Assembly (NCBI GenBank): GCA_051005875.1
Contig: JBPCIX010000062.1
Coordinates: 1 to 57,033, forward strand
Origin: JBPCIX01 sp051005875
Lineage (GTDB): Bacteria; Actinomycetota; CADDZG01; JAHWKV01
Direction: 5' to 3'
DNA: 57,033 bases
A program made the translations under genes and the position numbers. This document shows positions 34,175 through 41,197 of this stretch, in pieces (the first letter of the stretch is position 1; the number at the start of each line of letters is the position of its first letter). The notes under the pieces were generated by a model. That model saw nothing but the letters and a program-made list of their open reading frames with translations. It did no database searches and was not told the origin of the DNA.

Positions 34175-34285
34175 GCAGCGAGCTTAAGACTTTTCGCCCA
34201 CACCTGGGGGCACAAATCTGCTGAAGGGTGGCTTGTGGTCCGAATCCACTAGGATGCACTTGTTTCTGCGGCCCAAAGGAGTGCC

Positions 34286-34777
34286 ATGAGCGTCATCGAC
34301 GAATTGCTAAGCAACAACGAGGCTTACGCCGAATCATTTGACGAGGGCGACCTGCCTCTTGCCCCGGCGAAACAGATAGCAATTGTGGCCTGCATGGATG
34401 CCAGGCTCGAACCCATGAAGGCGCTTGGGCTTAGCCTTGGAGACGCCCACGTCATCCGCAACGCCGGAGGCGTGGTGACCGACGATGCAATCCGGTCGCT
34501 GGCCATTTCGCAGCGGCTGCTCGGCACAAAGGAAATAGTCCTTATTCACCATACCGACTGCGGAATGCTTAAGTTTAAAGACGACGACCTAAAAGCCCAG
34601 ATTGAGGCGGAGACCGGGATCAGGCCCCCATTTGCGCTGGAGGCGTTTAGCCATCTGGAAGACGACGTGCGCCAATCAATGGCCCGAATAAAGGCCAGCC
34701 CTTTCATCCCCCACAAAGACAGCATCCGGGGTTTCGTCTACGAAATTGAAGGGGGCCGCCTTCGCGAAGTTGTTTAG
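34286..34777 (+). CDS. Beta-carbonic anhydrase
   Basis: Zinc enzyme interconverting CO2 and bicarbonate, 163 residues, the size of the short mycobacterial Rv1284 type. Zn ligands are visible: Cys in IVACMDARLEP with the catalytic Asp-Arg pair, and His and Cys in LIHHTDCGMLKF. NAGGVVTDDAIRSLAISQRL is the conserved dimer segment. Supplies bicarbonate for carboxylations such as fatty acid synthesis, by general knowledge. ATG start with AAAGGAG upstream. Confidence 0.93.
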   Translation: MSVIDELLSNNEAYAESFDEGDLPLAPAKQIAIVACMDARLEPMKALGLSLGDAHVIRNAGGVVTDDAIRSLAISQRLLGTKEIVLIHHTDCGMLKFKDDDLKAQIEAETGIRPPFALEAFSHLEDDVRQSMARIKASPFIPHKDSIRGFVYEIEGGRLREVV

Positions 34778-34817
34778 TGCTGCCGGTTAACCAGCACGGG
34801 GCGTAGACTCGTCTGAC

Positions 34818-35450
34818 ATGAGCAATAATCTTTCGATCGATTTGGGCCAGCATGACCGCTTCATTTTGCAGCAGAAATTTCGATTCGTCGTGAATGAGTA
34901 CACATTTTCTGTCCCGCAAGCCGACGGCGAGACGCCCGGCGATCCCTTTTGCTTTGTAAAACAGAAGGCTTTTAAGTTTAAAGAAGACATCCGTTTTTAC
35001 GCCGATGCGAGCAGGTCGGTTGAACTGATGCGAATTAAGGCCCGCCAACGCTTCGACCCACGGGCAAGCTACGACGTTACCGATGCTGAGGGCCAAAAGA
35101 TCGGAGCGATTCAAAAGGTATTCGGCTCGAGCCTGCTCAGATCCACCTATCGGTTAACCGGCGCGGACGACCAAGAATTGGCGATCGTGAAAGAAGCCAG
35201 TCTGGCAGTAGCGCTCGTGCGCCGTGCGGTTGGCTTTGTGCCTTACCTCGAAAATGTGGCGAACTGGTTGCCCATCCCCTATCACTTCGTTTTCGAACGA
35301 GATGGCGCGGAGATCGGCAGTCATCGCCGCCAACTTTTCAAGTTCAACGACACGTACACCATCGACTTAAGCGCTGACACCGAGCGGACTGTGGACCGCC
35401 GCCTCGCTCTTGCAATTGCCGTAGGAATGGACGCACTGCAGGCTCGGTAG
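34818..35450 (+). CDS. LURP-one-related (LOR) protein
   Basis: 210 residues of the LOR/YxjI family, related to the Tubby beta-barrel. Pattern: RFILQQKFRFVVNEYTFSVP, FCFVKQKAFKFKEDIRFYAD, ARQRFDPRASYDVTDAEGQK, GAIQKVFGSSLLRSTYRL. A bacterial role is not established; membrane phosphoinositide-type lipid binding is known only for Tubby itself. The stop lies 1 bp before the MMPL start, so the two genes form an operon and the protein may assist the exporter. Confidence 0.83.
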   Translation: MSNNLSIDLGQHDRFILQQKFRFVVNEYTFSVPQADGETPGDPFCFVKQKAFKFKEDIRFYADASRSVELMRIKARQRFDPRASYDVTDAEGQKIGAIQKVFGSSLLRSTYRLTGADDQELAIVKEASLAVALVRRAVGFVPYLENVANWLPIPYHFVFERDGAEIGSHRRQLFKFNDTYTIDLSADTERTVDRRLALAIAVGMDALQAR

Positions 35451-35451
35451 C

Positions 35452-37722
35452 GTGACACTTCTTTACCGCCTCGGCCTTTTTACGGCTCGCCGAAAATGGC
35501 TCATCATTGCGATCTGGATTGTTGCCGCAGCAGCGCTCTTTCCCCTCACCTCGAAGCTGACCGGCAACCTTTCCAACGGCGGGTTTGAGGTCGCCGGATC
35601 CCAATCCGACAATGTGAAGATTTTCAAGGAAAAGAATTTTAAGTCGCAGTTCAACCTGACCGACCTCGTCGTTTTTCACTCCGACCGGCTGACCGCCTCG
35701 GACCCCGAATTCCGGAGCGCAGTCTTGAAGATCTCCGAGGCTCTTCGCCGCGCCCCGGGTGTCGCTGAAGTAACCGACCCCTACCAGCAGCCGGAACGCT
35801 CTATCTCGAAAGACGGGCATACAGTGATCGCCTCGGCGGGCCTGACCGATACCCAGGACCAGGCCCTGGCTCATTCAGAAGAAGTTGAGCGAATTGTCGC
35901 CGATGCCGCCAAGGGCCTTCCGGTTGAGGCCCGGCTTACCGGATTCGCCCCTTTTTACGCTGAGTTCTCACGCACCACCGAGCACGACCTTGCAAGAGCC
36001 GAGCGGATCGCGCTTCCGATCACTCTTGTGATTTTGCTTGGCGCATTCGGCTCGCTGCTGGCAGCCGGAATGCCCATCGCGCTGGCTCTGCTCAGCCTGG
36101 CCGTGTCGTTCGGACTCATCTCATTTATGGGTTCGCAGACTACGGTCAGCCTATTCACCCAGAACATCGCGTCGATGATTGGTATCGGCGTCGGGATCGA
36201 CTACAGCCTTTTTATCCTCACCCGCCACCGCCAGGAACTAAGAGCCGGCAGGCCGGTTCCCGAGGCTATTGCTCATTCGATGGCCACCAGCGGCAAGGCC
36301 GTATTTGTGTCGGCTTTGACGGTTGTCGTTTCATTGTCGGGCACCAGCCTGGTCAACCTTGCAGCTTTTCGGTCAATGGGGTGGGGCGCCATGATCGCCG
36401 TTGCGGTGGCCGCCGGCGCAGCCCTCACTTTGCTGCCGGCGCTGCTGGCCCTTCTCGGCCACAAGCTCGAATGGATGAGTTTCATGAAGGTCAAGTCGGC
36501 GGAAAATGGGTGGTGGCACAGGTGGTCTGCCTTTATCATGCGGCGCCCCTGGCAAGCGCTGACGGCCTCGCTTGTGGTCATCGGAATCCTGGCAGCCCCG
36601 GCGCTAAACTTGCGTCTTGGATCGTCGGGGCCGGGTATCTTGCCCGCGGACTCCAGCCCCAGGGTCGCGCTGAAGCAAGTAGCCGACGCTTTCGGAGAGG
36701 GCACCTCCGGCCCGGTTGAAGTCCTGATCCAAGACCCTCGGGGAGTTGGCGGCACGGGATTTGCGGACGTGTGGAAATTGGCCCGGCGAATCGCCCAGGA
36801 CCCTGAAGTCGAGAGGGTGGCTTCAATAGCCACTCTGGCGCCATCATCCTCGGCGGAAGAAGCCCGTGCGGCTCTGGCCTCGCCGATGGGAGCAAAATTC
36901 GCCGCCGGGCTGATCTCGACCGACGGCAAAGCAACCATCCTTTCTGTGTCGACCAAGCATGGCTCGGAATCTGAGCCCGTTGCGAAGTTCGTCCAAAGGC
37001 TTCGCGACAACCTGGGCGACTGGCTCCTTCCGTTCGTTTTCGGTTCAGTGGGCGGCGACCCGGCCCTTACCTACGACATCAACAACGAAGTCCAGGGCAA
37101 GCTTCCCCTCGTGGTCGGCATGGTACTGGCGCTGTCGTTCCTTTTGCTGATGGTGTTTCTTCGGAGCCTGTTGCTGCCGCTCAAAGCCATCATCATGAAC
37201 ATGGCCTCGGTGCTTGCGTCTTATGGACTTTTAGTATTTGTATTTCAGCAAGGACACGGTGAAAAGCTCCTCGGGTTTTCTTCGATTGGAATCATCGAGT
37301 CGTTCATTCCACTTTTCATGTTCACCACGCTTTTCGGGCTCTCTATGGACTACGAAGTATTCCTGCTGGCACGGATAAAAGAGGAATACCAGCGGACCGG
37401 CGACACCACCGAAGCCGTGGGTTGGGGGCTGGAGCACACCGGCCGAATAATCACCAGCGCTGCCGCTGTGATGGTCACTGTGTTCGGCGCCTTTGCTTTT
37501 GCCAGTCTGCTGCCGGTCAAGGCGATGGGCTTTGGCCTCGCAGCAGCGGTGTTTTTGGACGCTACGATTATCCGGATAGTCATGGTCCCGGCCACCATGC
37601 GGTTAATGGGCAAGTGGAACTGGTGGCTGCCGAGATGGCTCGATGACATGCTGCCCGCAGTCTCAGTGGAAGGTCCCTCGCCGACGCCTAATCCCGAGCT
37701 CGCCGCCGCTGCCAAGGTCTAA
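35452..37722 (+). CDS. MMPL family RND transporter
   Basis: 756 residues from GTG. Two repeats, each with one helix, a large extracytoplasmic loop (about 40-180 and 395-530) and five helices. Family signatures: GFEVAGSQSDNVKIFKEKNF, SMIGIGVGIDYSLFILTRHR with the Asp of the first proton-relay helix, and TTLFGLSMDYEVFLLARIKE with Asp-Tyr in the second. Proton-driven export of lipids or small molecules. Neighbours give no substrate; the upstream LOR gene is coupled. Confidence 0.93.
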   Translation: MTLLYRLGLFTARRKWLIIAIWIVAAAALFPLTSKLTGNLSNGGFEVAGSQSDNVKIFKEKNFKSQFNLTDLVVFHSDRLTASDPEFRSAVLKISEALRRAPGVAEVTDPYQQPERSISKDGHTVIASAGLTDTQDQALAHSEEVERIVADAAKGLPVEARLTGFAPFYAEFSRTTEHDLARAERIALPITLVILLGAFGSLLAAGMPIALALLSLAVSFGLISFMGSQTTVSLFTQNIASMIGIGVGIDYSLFILTRHRQELRAGRPVPEAIAHSMATSGKAVFVSALTVVVSLSGTSLVNLAAFRSMGWGAMIAVAVAAGAALTLLPALLALLGHKLEWMSFMKVKSAENGWWHRWSAFIMRRPWQALTASLVVIGILAAPALNLRLGSSGPGILPADSSPRVALKQVADAFGEGTSGPVEVLIQDPRGVGGTGFADVWKLARRIAQDPEVERVASIATLAPSSSAEEARAALASPMGAKFAAGLISTDGKATILSVSTKHGSESEPVAKFVQRLRDNLGDWLLPFVFGSVGGDPALTYDINNEVQGKLPLVVGMVLALSFLLLMVFLRSLLLPLKAIIMNMASVLASYGLLVFVFQQGHGEKLLGFSSIGIIESFIPLFMFTTLFGLSMDYEVFLLARIKEEYQRTGDTTEAVGWGLEHTGRIITSAAAVMVTVFGAFAFASLLPVKAMGFGLAAAVFLDATIIRIVMVPATMRLMGKWNWWLPRWLDDMLPAVSVEGPSPTPNPELAAAAKV

Positions 37723-37827
37723 AGAGAAGTTGTTTCGGGGGAGCGGACATGCCGCGACCGATGCTCCCAAAAACCGAGTGGGCCCAGGGCCCTAATCCGC
37801 CCTCAAAAAGTACGCGAACATATCCGG

Positions 37828-38589
37828 ATGAAACTTGTTCCGCCAATTGGCGATGATCTTCCGAAGGCCGCCGATGAGCTATTTGCTTTGGCGCTGGCCG
37901 AATTCACCACGGCCCGAAATGATCTGGCCAAACAACTCAAGGCCGACGGCGATCCGAAGGCCTCCGCGGAGGTGGCTGCCCTAGCGAAACCGAGTCTCGC
38001 CGCGTGGGCTCTCAACCAGCTGGCTCGAGGACAATCAAACCTAATTGAGGAGATGATCAAAGCCGATGAAGCCCTGCGTGCCCCAAAGTCGAGGGCCGAG
38101 ATTCGTGAGGCCTCGCAAGTACGAAACGAAATTATTCGAAAAATCGTTTTGGCGGCATCTGATGTCTTGACAGCTAACGGCCACAATGCCGGACCCGCCG
38201 TAGCTCAGAAAATCACGCAAACCCTTTTGGCTGTTGGCGCCACCGCTGACGCAAGCCAGGACCTGCTCGCGGGCCGCCTACAAAAAGACCTAGAGCCGGG
38301 CGCCCTCGAGCCGTCGTGGGAGCAACAGCCCGGAGCAAGCTCCGGGCCGACACCCGATACCAGCGACCAAGTCGAGGCTCAACGCCGACGGAAGGCATTG
38401 AGCGACGAGGTAACCAAGCTCTCGAACACGGCCGACGATCTTCGGCGGAAAGCCGAAGAGGCTCAAGATCGAGCTATTAACGCCAGGGTCGATGCCGAAA
38501 GAGCCGAGGCGACAGCCGAGCTTGCCGAGAAAAAAGCCGACGATGCGTCAGAGGCTCTAGAGCGAAAGCGAGGAGAGCTAGCTACCTAG
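37828..38589 (+). CDS. Coiled-coil hypothetical protein
   Basis: 253 residues. The N-terminal 150 are helical with LPKAADELFALALAEFTTAR, KPSLAAWALNQLARGQ and SQVRNEIIRKIVLAASDVL; I know similar uncharacterised actinobacterial proteins with this AAWxxNxLxR motif. A Pro/Ser/Gly linker (155-180) leads to a long Ala/Glu/Arg/Lys coiled coil to the end. No signal or membrane helix. Its last 8 bp overlap the convergent csbD-like gene. Confidence 0.75.
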   Translation: MKLVPPIGDDLPKAADELFALALAEFTTARNDLAKQLKADGDPKASAEVAALAKPSLAAWALNQLARGQSNLIEEMIKADEALRAPKSRAEIREASQVRNEIIRKIVLAASDVLTANGHNAGPAVAQKITQTLLAVGATADASQDLLAGRLQKDLEPGALEPSWEQQPGASSGPTPDTSDQVEAQRRRKALSDEVTKLSNTADDLRRKAEEAQDRAINARVDAERAEATAELAEKKADDASEALERKRGELAT

Positions 38590-38785
38590 TTGCGTCTTTT
38601 GCAGCTTCCTTCGCGTCACCGGCGCCATCCTTCACTTTTTCCCAGCCGTCCTTCAAACCGCCTTTGGCCTGGTCGGCTTTGCCTTCGGCCTCGAGGGACT
38701 CGTTGTCGGTTAGATCTCCTATTTCCTCTTTGCCCTTGCCCACAAGCTTGTCCTTCTTTGCGTCCATTTTGTCGTCAAAACCCAT
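38582..38785 (-). CDS. CsbD-like stress protein
   Basis: 67 residues, very hydrophilic and charged, from an ATG at 38785 with AAGGAG at ideal distance; the longer frame to 39025 lacks any signal. CsbD pattern: KMDAKKDKLVGKGKEEIGDL followed by DNESLEAEGKADQAKGGLKD. Such proteins are stress-induced through general stress sigma factors; the molecular role is unknown. Confidence 0.88.
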   Translation of the reverse strand: MGFDDKMDAKKDKLVGKGKEEIGDLTDNESLEAEGKADQAKGGLKDGWEKVKDGAGDAKEAAKDATR

Positions 38786-39100
38786 CTTCAACTCCTTAGG
38801 TCGAGTGTCACCTATTTGATACCCGGGATGGGAGAAGTTATGCATTAAAAATGGCCCGGCCGGTTCAGGACCTACAACCAGTTTTTGTGGACCCCCGGGG
38901 GCTCCGGCTACCGGGGATTCAGCGGGCGACCGCAAGACTTGGAGAGGGCTCTTTCGGTTGCAACTGCGATGGCCTCGGCAGAGGCGATGTTTCGTGCGTC
39001 CGTGAATATACCTCTCGGCCGCCATTTCTCCAAAACTCGTTACGCAATCGAAAAACGCCCGGGCCGAATCGGCCCGGGCGTTGCTCAGATGCTGCGTTGG
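38786..39100. other. Intergenic region between csbD-like gene and amt
   Basis: 315 bp. It must hold the csbD promoter near 38790-38850 and ends with the amt terminator. The frames visible here (for example plus 38885-39400) run antisense into amt and have no family resemblance, so I call no gene. Confidence 0.5.
39054..39082 (-). terminator. Intrinsic terminator of amt
   Basis: Perfect 13-bp GC-rich stem AACGCCCGGGCCG / CGGCCCGGGCGTT with a 3-base loop, followed on the minus strand by a run of T. It lies 19 bp after the amt stop and reads as a textbook rho-independent terminator. Confidence 0.9.
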
Positions 39101-40630
39101 CTAACGGAGCGTGTCGTCCGCCGTGCCGGTGGTGGACCCAACCAAGTCGGAATGGGATCCCTGGAACTCTGGATAGGCGAGCACGCCCATCTCCTCGATG
39201 TCCAGCCCGGCCAGCTCCACTTCAGCAGTCGGACGGATTCCACCCTTGGTCAACGCATTTTGAATCTTGAAGAAAGCGAAGACGATTCCGAACATAACGA
39301 TGCCGATCGTCAGGGCGCCAGCAGCCTGAGACATCAACTGACCCACGCCATCGTGTCCGTAAATCACGCCCCAAACACCTACATCATCGGAGCCTGTTAG
39401 GTTCCAGTCGCCGCCGTAGCTGCCATCGGAAAAGATCCCGACCGACAAGACCCCAATCATGCCGCAGACTCCGTGCACCGAGATGGCACCTACAGGATCG
39501 TCAATCCCGCGCCGCTCAACGAACCAGATTGACTCAATGACCACAATCCCGGCAATGATGCCAATGACGGCCGCTGCCCAAGGCTGGACAAAGGCGCAAG
39601 GCGCCGTGATCGCCACAAGTCCCGCGAGCATTCCGTTGGCCATCATTCCTGGGTCAGGCTTGTGATCCTTCGAGCGCATCTGGATCCAAAACATTGCCAT
39701 CACGGCGCCGAAGGCCGCCGCGATCGCGGTGTTGGCCGCCACGACGGCAAACCGATTGTCGGTTGCTCCGAAGGTTGATGCAGCATTGAACCCGAACCAG
39801 CCGACCAGCAGAATAAACGTACCCAGCATAGCCATCGGAATGTGGTGTCCGGCTAGGGTGCGGGGTTTACCGTCGGGGCCGAACTTGCCAATTCTAGGCC
39901 CGAGCACAATTGCTCCGGCGAGGGCTGCCACACCGCCCATCATGTGAACGACACCGGAGCCGGCAAAGTCGACGTAGCCCTTGCCCCAATCCATCGACAC
40001 GCCCAGCTTGGCCAGCCAGCCGCCGCCCCATGTCCAGGCGCCGAAAAGCGGGTAGTAAATGGCGCCGCAAAACAGAGCCCAAATCACGAAGCTGTTCCAC
40101 TTCCAGCGCTCAGCCATTGCTCCTGTGGGAATCGTAGCCACGGTGTCCATGAAGGCCACCATGTACAGAAAGAATCCAAGCACGGCGACGTCGTAGGCCT
40201 TACCGCCTAGAAAGAAGCCACCCTTCCACAAGAAGACGCCATTGCCCGAGCCAATCAGCGCGTCGCCAATCGCCTTGTCATAACCGAACAGGTTAGGGAA
40301 GCTGTAGCCGCCGAACATGAAGGCGTAGCCGACCGCGAAGAAGGCAACGAACCCAAGCCCGAAAACGGCAAAGTTTGTGGAAACGACGTGGGCTGCATGT
40401 TTTGCCCTGCAAAATCCGGTTTCCACCAACGCAAAGCCTGCCTGCATTAAGATGACCAGCACCGCGCCAATAACTACCCACAGTAGGTTCAGGCTGACGT
40501 CGCCGTGGGTCAGTTTGTCGGCGGTCGTTCCGCCTGCGTCGGTGGAAGTCGCCCACGCTGAGCCCGCAGCCAACAACTGAACGGCTGCGAGTACGAACAT
40601 GAATAGGCCTAGTCTGTGTGATTTTCTCAC
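39101..40630 (-). CDS. amt: Ammonium transporter, Amt family
   Basis: Trimeric ammonium channel/transporter, 509 residues, GTG start with AAAGGAGAAG six bases upstream. A signal peptide (LGLFMFVLAAVQLLAAGSAW) precedes 11 helices. Hallmarks: LLWVVIGAVLVILMQAGFAL, VETGFCRAKHAAHVVSTNF, DFAGSGVVHMMGGVAALAGA with the first pore His, and SVHGVCGMIGVLSVGIF with the second. The long C-terminal tail suggests gating by PII, but no glnB/glnK follows, which is unusual for Actinobacteria. A GlnR-like box lies 85 bp upstream, and a perfect terminator closes the unit, so it is probably transcribed alone under nitrogen control. Confidence 0.95.
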   Translation of the reverse strand: MRKSHRLGLFMFVLAAVQLLAAGSAWATSTDAGGTTADKLTHGDVSLNLLWVVIGAVLVILMQAGFALVETGFCRAKHAAHVVSTNFAVFGLGFVAFFAVGYAFMFGGYSFPNLFGYDKAIGDALIGSGNGVFLWKGGFFLGGKAYDVAVLGFFLYMVAFMDTVATIPTGAMAERWKWNSFVIWALFCGAIYYPLFGAWTWGGGWLAKLGVSMDWGKGYVDFAGSGVVHMMGGVAALAGAIVLGPRIGKFGPDGKPRTLAGHHIPMAMLGTFILLVGWFGFNAASTFGATDNRFAVVAANTAIAAAFGAVMAMFWIQMRSKDHKPDPGMMANGMLAGLVAITAPCAFVQPWAAAVIGIIAGIVVIESIWFVERRGIDDPVGAISVHGVCGMIGVLSVGIFSDGSYGGDWNLTGSDDVGVWGVIYGHDGVGQLMSQAAGALTIGIVMFGIVFAFFKIQNALTKGGIRPTAEVELAGLDIEEMGVLAYPEFQGSHSDLVGSTTGTADDTLR

Positions 40631-40714
40631 TTCTTCTCCTTTACAGTCCCCCGGCGGGTTGGGCCGAGCAATGAATGTTCTGCTTACACTTTCGCCGTAT
40701 GCTCCCGGATCAAA

Positions 40715-40752
40715 GTTTCTGAACGGTTGCCCCTACATTACGTTTTTGTAAC
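40715..40752 (-). promoter_or_regulatory. GlnR-like nitrogen-control box upstream of amt
   Basis: On the coding strand: GTTAC-n6-GTAAT-n6-GCAAC-n6-GAAAC. Four 5-bp half-sites at exact 11-bp steps are the architecture of the actinobacterial GlnR box (gTnAC-n6-GaAAC repeated). First and last half-sites match fully, the inner two at three of five positions. It ends 85 bp before the amt start, a good place for an activator. Confidence 0.68.
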
Positions 40753-40806
40753 GGATTTGTTCTCCACACCCAAACCATTTTGCGCAGTTAAACCAAGGGC
40801 GCCCGA

Positions 40807-41127
40807 TCAGGGGTCCAGGGCGTCTGCCATCACGATCCACCCTCTGTTGCGAACGTTTCTCAGAAAATCACGCCCAAGTTCTCGCCTGAGCGATGAAAGG
40901 ATCACATCGACCGACCGTGCCCTTGCCAAACCCAGGGCTTCCGAAAGTTCCTCGCGAGACACCACCCTTGCATGATTGTTTACAAGAAGCGTCAATAGCT
41001 CCATCTGCGAAGCAGAAACCTGCAGCTCGCGCCCGGCGAAAAATGCTCGATAGCCCTCTGTGTCGAGTTCGAGCGCGCCGAGTCTAAGCGTCGAGTTCTC
41101 GTCCATTGAAGGAGATTCCAACTTCAC
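40807..41127 (-). CDS. Stand-alone OmpR-type winged-helix DNA-binding protein
   Basis: 106 residues with only the C-terminal output domain of OmpR/GlnR-type regulators: LRLGALELDTEGYRAFFAGR, LQVSASQMELLTLLVNNHAR (alpha-1), VVSREELSEALGL (transactivation loop and helix) and RSVDVILSSLRRELGRDF (recognition helix), then NRGWIVM (wing). No receiver domain. It lies between the antiporter-GlnD fusion and amt, on the same strand, next to a GlnR-like box. It could be a short GlnR-like nitrogen regulator or a local modulator; DNA target and signal are unknown. Confidence 0.8.
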   Translation of the reverse strand: MKLESPSMDENSTLRLGALELDTEGYRAFFAGRELQVSASQMELLTLLVNNHARVVSREELSEALGLARARSVDVILSSLRRELGRDFLRNVRNRGWIVMADALDP

Positions 41128-41197
41128 AAGAGGCAGACTAGGCCCGGCACGTTACCGATCCTTTTCGTCTGTGTTTCAGCCGAGTTAAAAATCCGAA

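Noticed and set aside
38885..39400. 171-codon plus-strand frame in the gap after csbD
   Set aside because: Two thirds lie antisense to amt and across its terminator; no homology and no start signal.
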